A stretch of DNA of 64,000 bases from Diphasiastrum complanatum (lineage: Eukaryota > Streptophyta > Lycopodiopsida > Lycopodiales > Lycopodiaceae): assembly GCA_029204225.1 (NCBI GenBank), contig CM055105.1:13188721-13252720 (forward strand), read 5' to 3'. This document shows, piece by piece, positions 22,817 to 36,791 of the stretch. The translations under genes and the position numbers were made by a program. Every line of letters starts with the position of its first letter. Positions within the stretch are counted from its first letter, which is position 1. The notes beneath the pieces are model-generated. The model did no database searches, was not told where the DNA came from, and saw only the letters and a list, made by a program, of their open reading frames with translations.

Positions 22817-23160
22817 AACTATTCGATACTTGATTATCTTCTTGATCATAAGATGTTGAAATATGAATAGCTATTTATACTAAGCAATTAGGTCGTCAAA
22901 AGCGTCATCCAGTTGGCTGTGATGTGTTGGCATCCAGTTAGTTAGGAACTTCTCAGAAACTACTTGCTGATGGATTAATGCAAGTCGGTGGCTTTGGTCA
23001 TAAACAGCCTGTCTGCAGAAATGAACGTAAACAGTCACTGTGAGCCGTTTCGAGTAGTTATGCAGACTGTGTAAAAACACGAAGGAAACTACAGGTCTGG
23101 ATAAAAGTTGGACGAAGATTGAAATGTCGATTAGTCGATTAGTGGGAGAATAATCCAACA
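22179..23160 (-). mobile_element. 5' LTR of copia-2 copy 1 (982 bp)
   Basis: On the minus strand it starts TGTTGGATTATTCTCCC and ends CTTTTCAACA beside a perfect primer site. Related LTRs are at 33777-34642, 58640-59293 and 60222-60779. A (GA)n run at 22768-22814 is present here and not in the other copies. The insertion lies next to gypsy-2 integrase coding sequence. Confidence 0.85.
22768..22814. repeat. (GA)23 microsatellite inside the copia-2 LTR
   Basis: Forty-seven bases of GA within the LTR of copia-2 copy 1. Confidence 0.95.
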
Positions 23161-24330
23161 GCTGCCACGTAGGCAACACCTGTTGGGCTCTATCCTGAGC
23201 CGATTTAATGCTTTTCCGAGCCACCTGCAACATTTCTTACATATCGTGCAAGAAATCCGCTGTAGCTTGTACCTTGAGACCTTTGAGTCCAACGGAGATA
23301 GGGGAACGAGGCTGAAAGTCGTACAAGAGCATAAAAGGAATAAAACCAGTGGCAGAATGCTTTATACTATTGTATGAAAACTCAACCATTAGGAGGTACT
23401 TTTCCCAATCAGATTGTCGTCTGGAAACATATGCGCGAAGCATATTTTCCGTTGACTAGTTGACATGTTCGGTTGCCAGTGAACTGGAAACACGATCACT
23501 AACAATATTGTTCGGCAAACCATACGACTTTTCAACGAAGAGGTGCAAGTTTCGAAGATTTGACAGTGATGTTTGTTGGAATAAATTGCACCCTTTTGAT
23601 AAGCCAGTCAACTGCTACCCAAATGACATCGTGACCCTTCCCTGACTTGGGAAGTCTGACCACAAAATCCATGGAAATACTTTCCCACTTCTTGCTAGGA
23701 ATTTCCAACGGATGTAACAGACCAGCTGCATTATTAACTTTATTAACTTGGCATTGTTAACACCTTTGAACATAAGCCTCGACATGACCTTTCATTTATG
23801 GCCAATAAAGTTCTCTTTTAACAAGGTCAAGTGTACTCTGTATACCAGAGTGTCCCGCACTGGGGCTATCGTGGCACTCATGCAGGATTTGGGCCCTAAT
23901 GTCCATGATATATGGCACACAAACTTTTTCACGACGGAAAAGTAAACCATTTCTAATGGAAGAATCATCAAATATCTTCTTGTCACGAGACTTCTTGGAA
24001 TCTTGCTTTCCAAGATTATTTCTCACAAAAGAGCTTCCTACCAGGACTTCTTGCCAAATACGACCGGGAAACTCATCGGTCCGACAAAAGATACAACTCG
24101 GATTGGAACTCAACAAAGCATCACCAATTAACCTCTCCAATATGGCTCAAAGCATCAGTGACACAATTCGACGTACCACGACGGTACTTAATGTCGAATT
24201 CGAACTCTTGAATGAGTTCCGACCAACGGGGGCCTTACGACACCTAAGGTCTGAGGCATCACAGATAAACTTAAGAGACTCATGATCCGTCATACCCACA
24301 AATTTAGACCCGTACAAATTCGACCTTCGC
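23161..24330 (-). pseudogene. Ty3/gypsy RNase H and integrase remains, gypsy-2
   Basis: Minus-strand remains in element order. The RNase H part reads GSKFVGMTDHESLKFI near 24290-24330. The integrase zinc-binding part reads HECHDSPSAGHSGIQSTLDL at about 23800-23870 and QCQVNKVNNAAGLLHPLEIP near 23700-23755. The core shows ISMDFVVRLPKSGKG and WLIKRVQFIP, and the C-terminal part reads FSYNSIKHSATGFIPFMLL and LKVQATADFLHDM. Frame changes separate every part. The end at 23161 coincides with the copia-2 LTR, which interrupts the gene after AQDRAQ. A second copy of this family is at 54768-55262. Confidence 0.88.
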
Positions 24331-24950
24331 AATTTTCGTAGCTCTCGCACCTTCGGAATTTTCGCACTTTGAGGTTCTGTCAAAGCCCGAAGTACTCGAC
24401 ACATCGAAGTCCCCGAAGTGCCCGACACATCGACTTCCTCATCAGGAGAATAATCGATCCATGAACTGTCAGACGACTTCAAGTACATCTCTAACAGTCC
24501 ACCTGACTTGTACATACACTTACAGTTAAGAGAAGACGGCCATCTAATGCATAACGGCTTTAGTAAATTAAGCAGTTGGATTTTATGTTCCCAATGCACT
24601 GAGCGCTGACATGCAATCATCAATGTATAGCGTCAGCAGATCTAAACATGCTCAGTAGGCTTTATTCTAGTTAAGTAACTAAGTTGCTAAGTAATCAGTA
24701 TGTTAGTTCAACGATTGTCGGCTGAAGCAATTTTTGTACCAACTCTCTTGCGCTACTTCACGCTCTTGTACTCTTATTATTTTTCAATCAAAGTGCAAGT
24801 TTTCTATCTCAGTACTGCTTTGTTCTATTGCGCATTGCTACTATTTTCCCATCTTGATCATTGTTGGTAACTACTGCACTTCCGATCTACACCATCCATC
24901 GTTATCCACTTCCGCTGCTATCCTATCGATCAAACTCTGGTTTTTCTGAC
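24331..24950. other. Stretch without a firm gene between two gypsy-2 pieces
   Basis: The minus-strand frame reaching up to 24623 continues open without a recognised domain. The plus strand from about 24700 to 24890 has LTR-like features (TGTTAG start, late AATCAAAGTGCAAG stretch) but no second copy, so no call is made. Confidence 0.4.
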
Positions 24951-25082
24951 AAGGCTTATGCTCAAAGGTGTGAACAATGCCAAGTTAATAAAGCGGAAAG
25001 ACTCAAAGCAGCTGGTCTGTTGCATCTATTGGAAATTCCCATCAATAAGTTGGAAAGTATTTCCATGGATTTTGTGGTCAGA
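24951..25082 (+). pseudogene. Inverted gypsy-2 integrase zinc-finger fragment
   Basis: Plus-strand reading gives AQRCEQCQVNKAERLKAAGL, then LLEIP and ESISMDFVV: the end of the integrase zinc-binding domain and the start of its core. The same stretch is on the minus strand at about 23680-23760, so this is an inverted second piece of the family. It stops exactly where the copia-3 LTR starts. Confidence 0.8.
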
Positions 25083-25491
25083 GAAGTCAAAGTGTCAAGA
25101 TATTCACTCTCCATATCCAAGAAGAAGAGGGAGAAGGTTAGGCGCTCTCAAGGAGAGAGAAAGTAATAGCAATGCTAGAAAGGGAATGAATTACAAATGA
25201 ATAATGAGTACATATAAATAGGCCTTCCAAGGGCCTAGACTCTTCCAAACCCTAAGTTCTAGAAGCTTCCAAACCCTAAGCTTATCCACTACTAATTATA
25301 GGGCACCCCAAAAAATCAAGATAGGGCCTCTTAACATAATTAGACTTTACTTGGACTCACGAGGTCCAACTTAGCTAAAACTAACTTAACATGGTCTAAA
25401 AAATAAACCTAACCCATGGTTACACAAGTCTCGACCTTTTGGGTCAAAGTAACCTATGGGAAACTAACATTATCATTTATTATTTCTAACA
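25083..25491 (-). mobile_element. 3' LTR of copia-3, copy 1 (about 409 bp)
   Basis: The minus strand starts TGTTAGAAATAATAAATG after the polypurine tract at 25492-25500 (TAAGGAGGG). It matches 44742-45198 nearly base for base over most of its length. The distal edge is set where the two copies stop matching. Confidence 0.8.
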
Positions 25492-25500
25492 CCCTCCTTA

Positions 25501-26171
25501 AATGATAATGTAAAAAACATAACATGACATGAAGTAGAATGAAAAAATTGCAACAAAATGCAAAATGTTGCTTGCTGCCCAAAACTTCATGTAGCCAAAA
25601 AAAAACTCCAACTCGAAGTAGCCGAAATCTCAGCCCCAAGAGATGTAGAATATGAAGTGCGGTAGCATCAAGGCGAAGAGTGAAGACAAGCATGCTCCAT
25701 CCAAAGTAGGTAACCAAAAACCCAACCACAAGCCGAAATATGGATTTGCAATCCATCAATGGTTCCCACATGATTCCATAAGTCTTCTTACCACAAGAAA
25801 CATGAACAAGAGTATGATACTCTTTTACCATCACATCCCCCCGAATCTTACTGTCAATGATCTGCTCACTAGGTAAGGCAACACCGTCATCATAAGAAGT
25901 AAGCATCAAAACAGGAAAATCAGCATAAGGTACTGATTTTGGTGAGGCATGTGTGTTTCCTCCAAGGTAAAAAAAAAGCTTTGCTATCACGCAAAGACTC
26001 GGACAGCCAACAAGAGGCTGTCCAACAGCCACAAAATCACCAACACTTTGCTCAAGGTGTTCCAAATGTGGACCTTGCTGTCCAAAGACCTTCCACAGGT
26101 CGTTCCCGATGCATAATAGGATGCTCACAATGCAACATAGGCTGAAATGATCAATAAACCATGGCTGAATC
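25501..26171 (-). mobile_element. Copia-3 3' internal tail, shared with 45199-45926
   Basis: Internal sequence between Gag remains and polypurine tract. Its minus strand is open for 225 codons (25454-26128) and the second copy for 186, but I recognise no RT or RNase H in either. The frames may be kept by shared descent and not by function. A GNTHASPKSVPYADFPVLML stretch is common to both copies. Confidence 0.6.
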
Positions 26172-26764
26172 TATTGTCCACCATCTTCAAGAAAAAAACC
26201 AGCAGCTTGCCACTTTGAACACCCAAAAAATCCAACAACACGCCACTTTGAATCAATGTACTAATTGACATGATTTTTTCCCCTCTTCCATTAGTACAAA
26301 ATGGCTTCAAAGAATGCTTGATTTCAACCTTTTCCAAAACATTAACTTGAGAAGCTTGCTCATAAAGTTCTTCACTAATGCATCCGTCATTTGCAACAAA
26401 TGGCTCAAGAGAAGAAGAATGCTCTACCATACCAACATTCTGATGCAAACTTGTACTTGTAGGAAGACAATGATCAAACTTTGCATGCCTTTGCTCTTCT
26501 ACCTTCAAAGAGGATGAATTAGAGAGGAGAAAGCATGATGATGAATCCTTTATTCGGTACATGTTTAAAAGTGTTTCCCAAGCACTTATAGAGGTCTTGC
26601 AAAATCTCAAATGATATAAGATAGATTTTGTTATATAAATCAGTGAAAGAGCTTGGTCATCACGTCGATGCCAAACCTCAGCTTGCAACTCCATGAAGAA
26701 TAGTTGGTGTCATCCAACATATCTTCGCCCGAACAAGTACGAATTGCTCCCAAATCTCTTGCCA
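26172..26764 (-). pseudogene. Ty1/copia Gag N-terminal region, copia-3
   Basis: Minus-strand Gag of the UBN2 type. A start at 26764 (MARDLGAIRTCSGEDMLDD) leads into TNYSSWSCKLRFGID, the usual opening of copia Gag. After a frameshift near 26690 it continues with DQALSLIYI, YHLRFCKTSISAWETLLNMY and a Ser-rich stretch. There is no zinc knuckle; instead the frame runs into the shared 3' tail at about 26171. Protease, integrase and RT are therefore all deleted. Confidence 0.75.
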
Positions 26765-29820
<3,056 letters not shown>

Positions 29821-30000
29821 CGGTTGCCTTCACAAGTAGGGCACACACAAGGCTTTAACACAACAGGATCATAGAGAGGCGACCAATCGATTACAGATTT
29901 TCCCTTACATAGCTTGCACTGAACAAATCCAAGTCCTTTGCATACTCCACAAGGTGGTGCAGTTTTTTTCTGCAAATGAGGGAAAATAGTTAATCACTCG

Positions 30001-30054
<54 letters not shown>

Positions 30055-30187
30055 CCCGTTTATTCTCTATGACAGATTCAATGGCCTTTACAGCAAGAGA
30101 AGAGACCAAAGAAACTGTATATATGCCTCCAAGGATCATCACTCCAGCAGTGGCAACAAGCCTCAAAGGGCCTCCCTTGAACTTCAT
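29821..30187 (-). CDS. DnaJ-type cysteine-rich zinc-finger protein with membrane segment, two exons, 3' end missing
   Basis: Best host-gene candidate. Exon 1 (30187-30056) starts with ATG: MKFKGGPLRLVATAGVMILG and continues hydrophobic to SLAV, one membrane segment, ending ENKR. The intron (30055-29970, GT-AG, 86 bp) is phase 0. Exon 2 (29969-29821) encodes PPCGVCKGLGFVQCKLCKGK, then DWSPLYDPVVLKPC and CPTCEGN, a DnaJ-like CxxCxGxG zinc-finger pattern, and ends at a good donor (G|GTAAGT) in phase 2. Plant proteins with this layout are small organelle-associated chaperone-like proteins; which one this is I cannot say. The next exon was not found, so the gene is either a fragment or has a very long intron. 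No frame damage is seen in the two exons. Confidence 0.72.
30003..30053. repeat. Compound (GT)n(GA)n microsatellite filling a short intron
   Basis: About 50 bp of GT then GA on the plus strand. It occupies more than half of the 86-bp intron of the DnaJ-like gene and begins two bases inside the donor. Confidence 0.9.
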
Positions 30188-31348
30188 TTCTGGCTTCACG
30201 TAACACAGATCACTTTGCGAGTTAGAACTTAGAATGCAAACAAGATAACTTGCCTCAAGTACGTACTTAATCATTATATCTATATTGTACTTGAATTGTA
30301 GCTTTTTTAGCATAAATGACAAAACAAAATAGTATTGTCCCTAAAATGAAATGCCAACATGCTATCATATTGATAACTTTTTGATACACAGCATATGCAC
30401 ACTTGATTCAATTGGTCAAAACTGATGAAACACCTAGCATATATATAAGCCATTGGCCTAAAATATTGAGTACTCTGTACCGTACAGTTGCCAACTTCTT
30501 TTTGAACCTCTATTTAGGGCCCAACATGTGAAGATGTTAAAAACCTAGCATATATCAAGATCTGTTACAAAATATGAAATTATGTATGCTAAACAGCTTA
30601 GAACCATATTATGTCAAGTATTAAATCACATGCATAAAGATAAAGTCCTGGAGGCAGTAAATGCCCTTGGCAATTTTTTGCTTTATTTCATGCATCCAAT
30701 AATCAGGATAATAAACAGCTTGGTGAATTTATCATCCTATGTAACAGAGTTCATTGTTCAAAGGACTACAGCAAAGTATGGGTTAATGCCCCTATTTATA
30801 ACAATGAGACCAGCAATAGTGTGCACTAGAGTCTAGGTATAAGTCCCTTGATGTCGTCCATAAAATTGTAGATGTTGAGAATGTGAAAGGTGCAGTAGGT
30901 TTAGCATAGGCATCATCCAGACATTCAACAAAATGAATGGACAGATCTTCTGCCACAAAACCTGGAAGATTTTCTGGTTCACTAGGCAAGATCCTGTTTT
31001 TCTAGAAGCAGAGGCCAAAAAAATACTGCATTAGATTTTATGCAGGCCCCTGGGTAAAATCCTGAGAGCCTAAACTTTATGAGGTTTTGACTCAAACACC
31101 CAAACGGCCTCAAGCTTTAAACAGCCTATGGCCCAACACCCTACATAGGCTCTACTAAACTCGCCGCATAGCATGTCGCGCCATGGGATGCGATTGCAGC
31201 ACACCTGGTCACAACTAGCCCCAAGTGCCTCTGATGGGGAATCATCAACCATCTCAAAATGGCTCTATGACCTCTGGAGCTACCGCTCTTGCCGAAATAT
31301 GTTGGATTCTTTGACTGGATCCTAACACTCTTTCCCTCCTCAAGAATG
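30188..31348. other. Upstream of the DnaJ-like gene; no firm gene
   Basis: On the minus strand 30792-31001 is open after a plausible acceptor (CTTCTAG at 31008-31002) and reads RILPSEPENLPGFVAEDLSI onward to ECLDDAYAKPTAPFTFS. It looks protein-like, but I do not recognise it and no good donor follows. The rest is without features. The promoter of the DnaJ-like gene would lie here, but no TATA box stands out. Confidence 0.35.
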
Positions 31349-31456
31349 TCATCGCTCCTTGATGACAAACTCAAGATAGGACCTTTGTAGCTGGGCTTGA
31401 CTCTCCCATGTCGCTTCGGACAATGGTAGTCCTTTCCAAGCTACCGAAAACTCGAG
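31349..31456 (-). pseudogene. Chromodomain of a Ty3/gypsy integrase, gypsy-3
   Basis: Minus-strand reading ILEFSVAWKGLPLSEATWES is the core of a chromodomain, with the VxWKGxxxxEATWE signature. It normally sits at the integrase C-terminus of chromoviruses and steers insertion to marked chromatin. It is separated by stops and frame changes from the integrase core at 31740-32040. Confidence 0.85.
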
Positions 31457-31739
31457 GATCGGGCAATTTCTTAACCATCGCTGTCTCTGCTCTAACATAC
31501 ACTCAAGTCCATGATCTGTCATATCATGTCCTTGTAGGGCTACGACGCCACCCACTAGGCTGTTGTCAGAATTATGAGAGTAATTCAAGATACGGGTAGC
31601 CTAATCTTATTAGTACTCACACACACATCAAGATGATTGAGCAAAAGAAACATATCTCAGATTAACCATAAGTCTAAAGAACTTGCTACAATGGAATGAG
31701 GGAGGGGCGCCAGTCCTCCTTATATAGACCTGGCTGACT

Positions 31740-32310
31740 CTCTCAGTCTGCCCATTGGTCTATGGGGATTCACTACCACTCATTCAAAATTGTGTTCCCA
31801 ACTTGGCAAACATCGCTATCCAGAATATTCCTGTGAACTTGGGATCCCTGTCTAAGAAAATGGATTTTGAAAGCCCATGCAATCTCACTATATGATCAAT
31901 AAACAATTATGTGACTTGCAGAGCTATTACCTTCTTTCTAGTGGCAATAAAATGAGCCATCTTAGTAAACCAGTCCACCACTACCAAGATCCAATTTATC
32001 AAATTGAGTCCTTGGTAATCATACAATAAAATCCATAGAGATGATCTCCTAATGATTGTGGGGTATCTCCAATAAATGGGGTAAATTGAGTGGACTTACC
32101 CTCTCTGCCTTGTTCACCTGACAAGGGGTGCAGCGCTCATACTCTCTAACGTCTCACACATACGTGGCCAGAAGAAGTGTCAAGTTACTAGCTCAGATGT
32201 CTTATCCATTCCAGAATGCCTTGCGCAGGGACTATCATGACACTCATGAAGGATCTACTAGTGAAGTCTATTCACATTTGGCACGTAAACCTTTCCATTT
32301 TTCTTTAGCA
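31740..32310 (-). pseudogene. gypsy-3 integrase remains
   Basis: In several minus-strand frames: the zinc-finger end CTPCQVNKAERVSPLNLPHL (about 32090-32150) with EIISMDFIV, then the core stretches VVVDWFTKMAHFIA and HGLSKSIFLDRDPKFTGIFW near 31810-31920. The second catalytic Asp (LDRD) is present. Many stops are present and the C-terminal part is not readable before the chromodomain. Confidence 0.8.
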
Positions 32311-32571
32311 TACCTATCTCTATGGTGTACGCTAGATATGTGTGTGCCTCATCAGAGGAGACGGATGTGGTTGCTTCGTCCCAAATACCAATAACGACGT
32401 GTGCACTAAGCCACACACACTGACAGTGCTCGATTCTTTGTTAAGCTTGTCTAATCCCAGCAATGAGCTTTCTTTCAACAATTGTGAAAGACATTTGATA
32501 CATTATACGAGATAAGGCATCCACAACCACATTCTCTTTGCCCTTTCTTACAAAATTTGCAAATGAAACTC

Positions 32572-32886
32572 CTACATGAGCTCGACCCACCTAGCCTGGT
32601 GGCCACTCAACGTAGGTTGATTACAAAAATACCTAAGAGTATGATGGTCAGTATATACATAAAATTTGGCACCATATAAATAGTGTCGCCTCTCCTTGAG
32701 TGAATGTATAATTGCATACAACTCCTTCTCATGTGTTGGGTACCTATGCTGAGTAGGAGTTAGCTTTTTACTCTCAAAGCTACTAGCCTCCCCTCCTACT
32801 GCCCCTATTGCGATGTCAATTGCATCGGTCTCTAAACAAAATGGCTTTTGGAAATCAATAATCTTGAGCACAAGTGTAGTGGCCAT
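32572..32886 (-). pseudogene. gypsy-3 RNase H
   Basis: Minus-strand open frame with the RNase H sequence PFCLETDAIDIAIGAV, then KLTPTQHRYPTHEKELYAII, SLKERRHYLYGAKFYVYTDH and LSGHQARWVELM. The acidic residues at LETDA, HEKEL and YTDH are present. It is the best preserved part of gypsy-3. It ends with a stop that separates it from the integrase. Confidence 0.9.
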
Positions 32887-32944
32887 TGTCTCCTTCAGTG
32901 CCTGAAAACTATCCCCGGTCTCCTTAACCCTAATAACCCAAATG

Positions 32945-33480
32945 CTATTGCCGCATAACTACAGTATTAGCGAATCTGAGATAAAAGATGCAAAAACCCA
33001 AGAAAGAGAATAGCTGACAAATATTAGTTGGCCAAGGCCAACTCAATGTTACAGGCACCTTAGCTGGATCTACAATTGTCCCCTCTGTCATCACTATGTG
33101 ACCGAGGTAGACCACATGAGTCATACACAACTCGGCTTTCTTTCATTAGCATGCAAAACATTGTCTTGGATGCTCTCTATGGTCTGGAATCGTTATTCAG
33201 ACCACAAGGTATGACCAAGAACTCATGATGTCCAAAGTGCATACGAAACGTCATCTTCGGTACATCAAGCTCCCTAATATGGATCTAATGGTAGCCATCT
33301 ATCTTACTGAACAACTTTGCACCATGCAATGCGTCCAACAAATCATCTATTCATGGCATAGGATACCTGTGTTTTATCGTGACCTTATTCAACTTACGAT
33401 AATCTACACATATCCTAAAAGATCATCTTTTTTCTTCACCAACAAAATTGGCAAAGCGAAGGGTAAATAACTCTAAGCCC
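32945..33480 (-). pseudogene. gypsy-3 reverse transcriptase remains
   Basis: Minus-strand pieces of RT: near 33300-33400 DDLLDALHGAKLFSKIDGYH, near 33190-33280 MTFRTHFGHHEFLVIPCG, and after a gap 33130-32945 with VVYLGHIVMTEGTIVDPAKV and the thumb region. The YxDD segment between them is not readable. Several frame changes. Confidence 0.82.
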
Positions 33481-33764
33481 CTCTCCCCACACTAGACAAT
33501 GTGTAGAATGAATTTCCTCTCTTCCATAAGCCCACTACCTACTATTCTGGTCCGAGAGCACTTGGCGCTCATTTGGGTGATCAATCCACTTCGTCTACCA
33601 AGTCTCCCCCTATTGACCAAGAATACAATGTCTTAACGTCATGCCACCCCCCACCGTACACGTGGCTATAAGACCACACCAATCATGTGCTGGCTAACCC
33701 AAGTCATTGTTAGAGTTAATGTTCACATTAGTACCCCTAATGTGAAAGGGTATCTAATAGTACT
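33481..33764. other. No recognisable gene
   Basis: Short stretch between the gypsy-3 RT and the copia-2 primer site. It could be leader of the truncated copia-2 copy or a remnant of gypsy-3. Confidence 0.4.
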
Positions 33765-33776
33765 GCTCTGATACCA
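33765..33776 (-). promoter_or_regulatory. tRNA-iMet primer-binding site of a copia-2 5' end
   Basis: The minus strand reads TGGTATCAGAGC, a perfect site, directly after an LTR end reading CTAACA. Confidence 0.9.
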
Positions 33777-34642
33777 TGTTAGATAGGAATCGATAGCGAT
33801 TAAGTCAAAAATGAAAGAGAACCATCGAGCGCCACGTTTGATCTTTTAGCAACTAACTTTGAATCATTAGAGTGATTTCATAGCCAAACAATTACAGAGT
33901 GAAGAATATTGCAACAACAGACAAAACGATAAGAGATTTATGAGCTACTAATAACTACAAAGAAGCATGCATACATTCTGACATAATACTGAACACAATA
34001 AGATGGATTGATTCAGTAAGTAGCATGTACAAAGTCAAATGATGATGAGCACAAAACAATAGCGGATGAAACCGCGTACTCTAAAATTATCTCTGAGTAA
34101 CTGATAACTATGTCTGATGCACTTCCGCTAATAAGCAGTAAGCGCTATCAATACTCAAATCAGAACACTAATAGAACTCTATGAGTCCTTCTCTGATTTG
34201 CTCTATTTCTCCTGCACTTATGTTCTTCTATAATGATCAACTATTTATACTAAAGCAATTTAAGCCTATCCAATTAGGTCAACTTAATTAGGTCGTAGGT
34301 CGCAATTGACAGCTAGACAGCTAGCCAATGCGTTGTCATCCATTCCATAAGGCCTTCCCGGAAAGTTACTTGCCAAACGGTTAGGGCAAGTCATAAAATT
34401 CATAACAAGTGGAAACGGTAACCGTCCGACTTCGACTTCTCCGATAAGTCATCTAAGTCGTCCGATATGTCGGTGTCGTTGAAGTCGCTCCGATATGTTG
34501 GTGCCACCTATTGAGCAATTCCCGTGTATTTCTGCACATTGTGTAGAAACACGTATAAAACTGTAGAGTGAATAAATGAAATGGATGTAGATTTAACATC
34601 GATTATTCGGATGAATCACTCCGTTAGTAGAATAATCCAACA
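33777..34642 (-). mobile_element. Copia-2 5' LTR, isolated (866 bp)
   Basis: The minus strand starts TGTTGGATTATTCTACTAAC and ends CTAACA at a perfect primer site. Inner phrases such as GTACTCTA..AATTATCTCTGAGT and AAGCAGTAAGCGC are shared with the LTR at 22179-23160. No Gag follows, so the body of this copy has been lost. Confidence 0.85.
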
Positions 34643-34677
34643 GAGTCATGATTCAAGGAAACATTGGACCAAACATC

Positions 34678-34682
34678 AAGAA
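34678..34682. repeat. Target site duplication of copia-4, left copy
   Basis: AAGAA, identical to 37752-37756 on the other side of the element. Confidence 0.85.
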
Positions 34683-35094
34683 CGTTGAAGATCAGAGCAC
34701 ACAAAGCACACAACATTCACCATAAGAGAGAGGATGGAGAAAGTACACACATTGCTTGCATTAGAATCGAACAACACAAAATGAGAATGATTCGAGGGAG
34801 AGAGATGACATGAGAGAGGAGCTGAACAACTCTCACCACTGACTAACCCTTCATAAGTAGTACACTAGTTCCAAAGTCCATATGCACCTAGTAAGGACAA
34901 GACCAATACTAAATACATAACTTATGGCACTTTGGGCCCTTAGAATTGTGTAACATTCATGAGTACGTTAGATAATTGTAAACTGTAAATAACCATAGAG
35001 CATGGCTATGAATTGAAGAAATAGCACATGTTAACAACTCCTAGGAAGTCATGATGTGTTATCAAGGATAAATGTGAATGTCATACTTCCAACA
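34683..35094 (-). mobile_element. 3' LTR of copia-4 (412 bp)
   Basis: The minus strand starts TGTTGGAAGTATGAC and ends CTTCAACG. It matches the outer parts of 36804-37751 closely, for example the GATCAGAGCACACA and GAAATAGCACATGTTRACAACTC stretches. Confidence 0.88.
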
Positions 35095-35461
35095 CTTCGA
35101 CTTGAGCAAGCATCCATGATCAAGAAAAAGTATACATTCATTATTAAATTCAAAGGTCTATGTAAAGGACGAGTTGTTTCTCCCGCTCTTGTAGAACTAG
35201 ATCCACAAAACAACATGGTCTGCAACCAAAGGGACAGGGCTCTCTTGCATCTTCAAGAAAGTTGTCTCCTAAGCTGATAATGAGAATGGCAATGCCTCAA
35301 CAGTCTCCCAAAAACCCTTAGAAGGATATCACCACAAGTGCTTGTTGTAGAACTCAAAATGGAGGTTCCCCTTTAGCAAAGAGGTTCACTATTGAAACTC
35401 GTTATTTCTCATGCTCATAGCCTTGTAGTTTCTTTGCTTCAAAATTTGCTATTTTACTGCT

Positions 35462-35770
35462 ACACTCATTAGCATAGTGTCCAAATTTGTCATCATAGTG
35501 GCATTTGAGATCCTATTTAGTGCCCTTAGGACTCCCTGCACCACTCTTAGCATTCATCTTTAATTGCAAAGACTTCAATTTGACAAGAAAAGCAACATCA
35601 CTGAAACTAGATGTATTAATTGAATGATTCATCTTACGTCCCTCTTCAAGTAATGTGGCAATCATGCCTTCAAGCGATTGCTTACCTACCTTATTATGTT
35701 TAGCAAGCATACTATTGAGAAGGACCACCAATGCATCATCTTCGAGAACGTTAGCATCAATTCTACACAA
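35462..35770 (-). pseudogene. Copia-4 Gag fragment with a damaged zinc knuckle
   Basis: Minus-strand Gag piece: DDALVVLLNSMLAKHNKVGK, a Ser/Lys-rich stretch, a stop near 35513, then the knuckle at 35462-35503 reading CHYDDKFGHYANEC. The second cysteine of the CCHC motif is replaced by Asp, so zinc binding should fail. It is the only coding remnant within copia-4. The upstream half of Gag is not readable between 35771 and the primer site. Confidence 0.78.
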
Positions 35771-36791
35771 GTTGATACATCAAGGACTTTATTTTATTGA
35801 TGTGATCTACTAATGACATGCATCTTTCAAGCTTTATTAAAAGAATTGTTGCTTACCTAAGATTCTATTGTTTCTTGCTGAAGCACCAAATATTGTCCCT
35901 AAGAACTCCCAAATCTCTCACCAAATTTTGCAAAAATTCAAGCAATGCATTTGGGAGCCTACCAAGCCAAATCCAATGGAGGTAGCAACCTTCTTATCAC
36001 ACATCCCACCTCAATTGATCATCCAGATGGCATTCAAAATTATCTACAACACTCTTTAGATTTTTCTTTGTTAAAATCAACCTCACCTTCGCTTGCCAAG
36101 TATAGAAGTTCAAAATTATATTGATCCGTTATGAAGCGATCATAAAAAAACAGATAATTTGATTTGGACAATGGATTACTCCCCCTCAGATCATAGTATA
36201 TCACCTCAGTTATTGCATAGATCAACTATAATTATGTAGGAATGGAATGGTGATGTCAAAAAATGCTTCACAACATCATTTTTACAAAAAAATATCTTGC
36301 TAGAAATTAACAATTTACAATACAGCTACTCATCACAATATTCACATGAAAACAGCCCCTAGAAATTGAATGCATACTTTTGGTCCTTACAAATTGTGTA
36401 AAGGCTTAGAGATGAAGGCTAGGAACGTCACTGTAAGGACTGGACAGGTTCCCCTAAAGTGTTAAAGTCTACTGAAGTGTTGGAACTTCATAGAAGCAAA
36501 TGATAGACAAACTTAATTGTGAGAGGTTGTCATCTTTCACTGCACTTAATAGAAAGCTTCAGAATTAAGTAGCAAGACAAAACTTTGCCTTGAAATAGCA
36601 TGTTGGCAATAAGTTTGTGAGATCACCCAATACCTAGGAGGGTGCTTGTAAAGTCTTAGGGTGTTTAGTATCAAATGCAAAGAGAATAAAAGCACTCATT
36701 ATTTTTTCTCTCGCAATTCTCTACGCACTGTCTCCTAGAAAAGGAGAAAGAACTATTGCATGCTAGATCGATTGGGATTAGCCATTGGTCA

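Noticed and set aside
24700-24890. Possible plus-strand LTR (TGTTAG start, promoter-like middle)
   Set aside because: No primer site, polypurine tract or second copy in the window.
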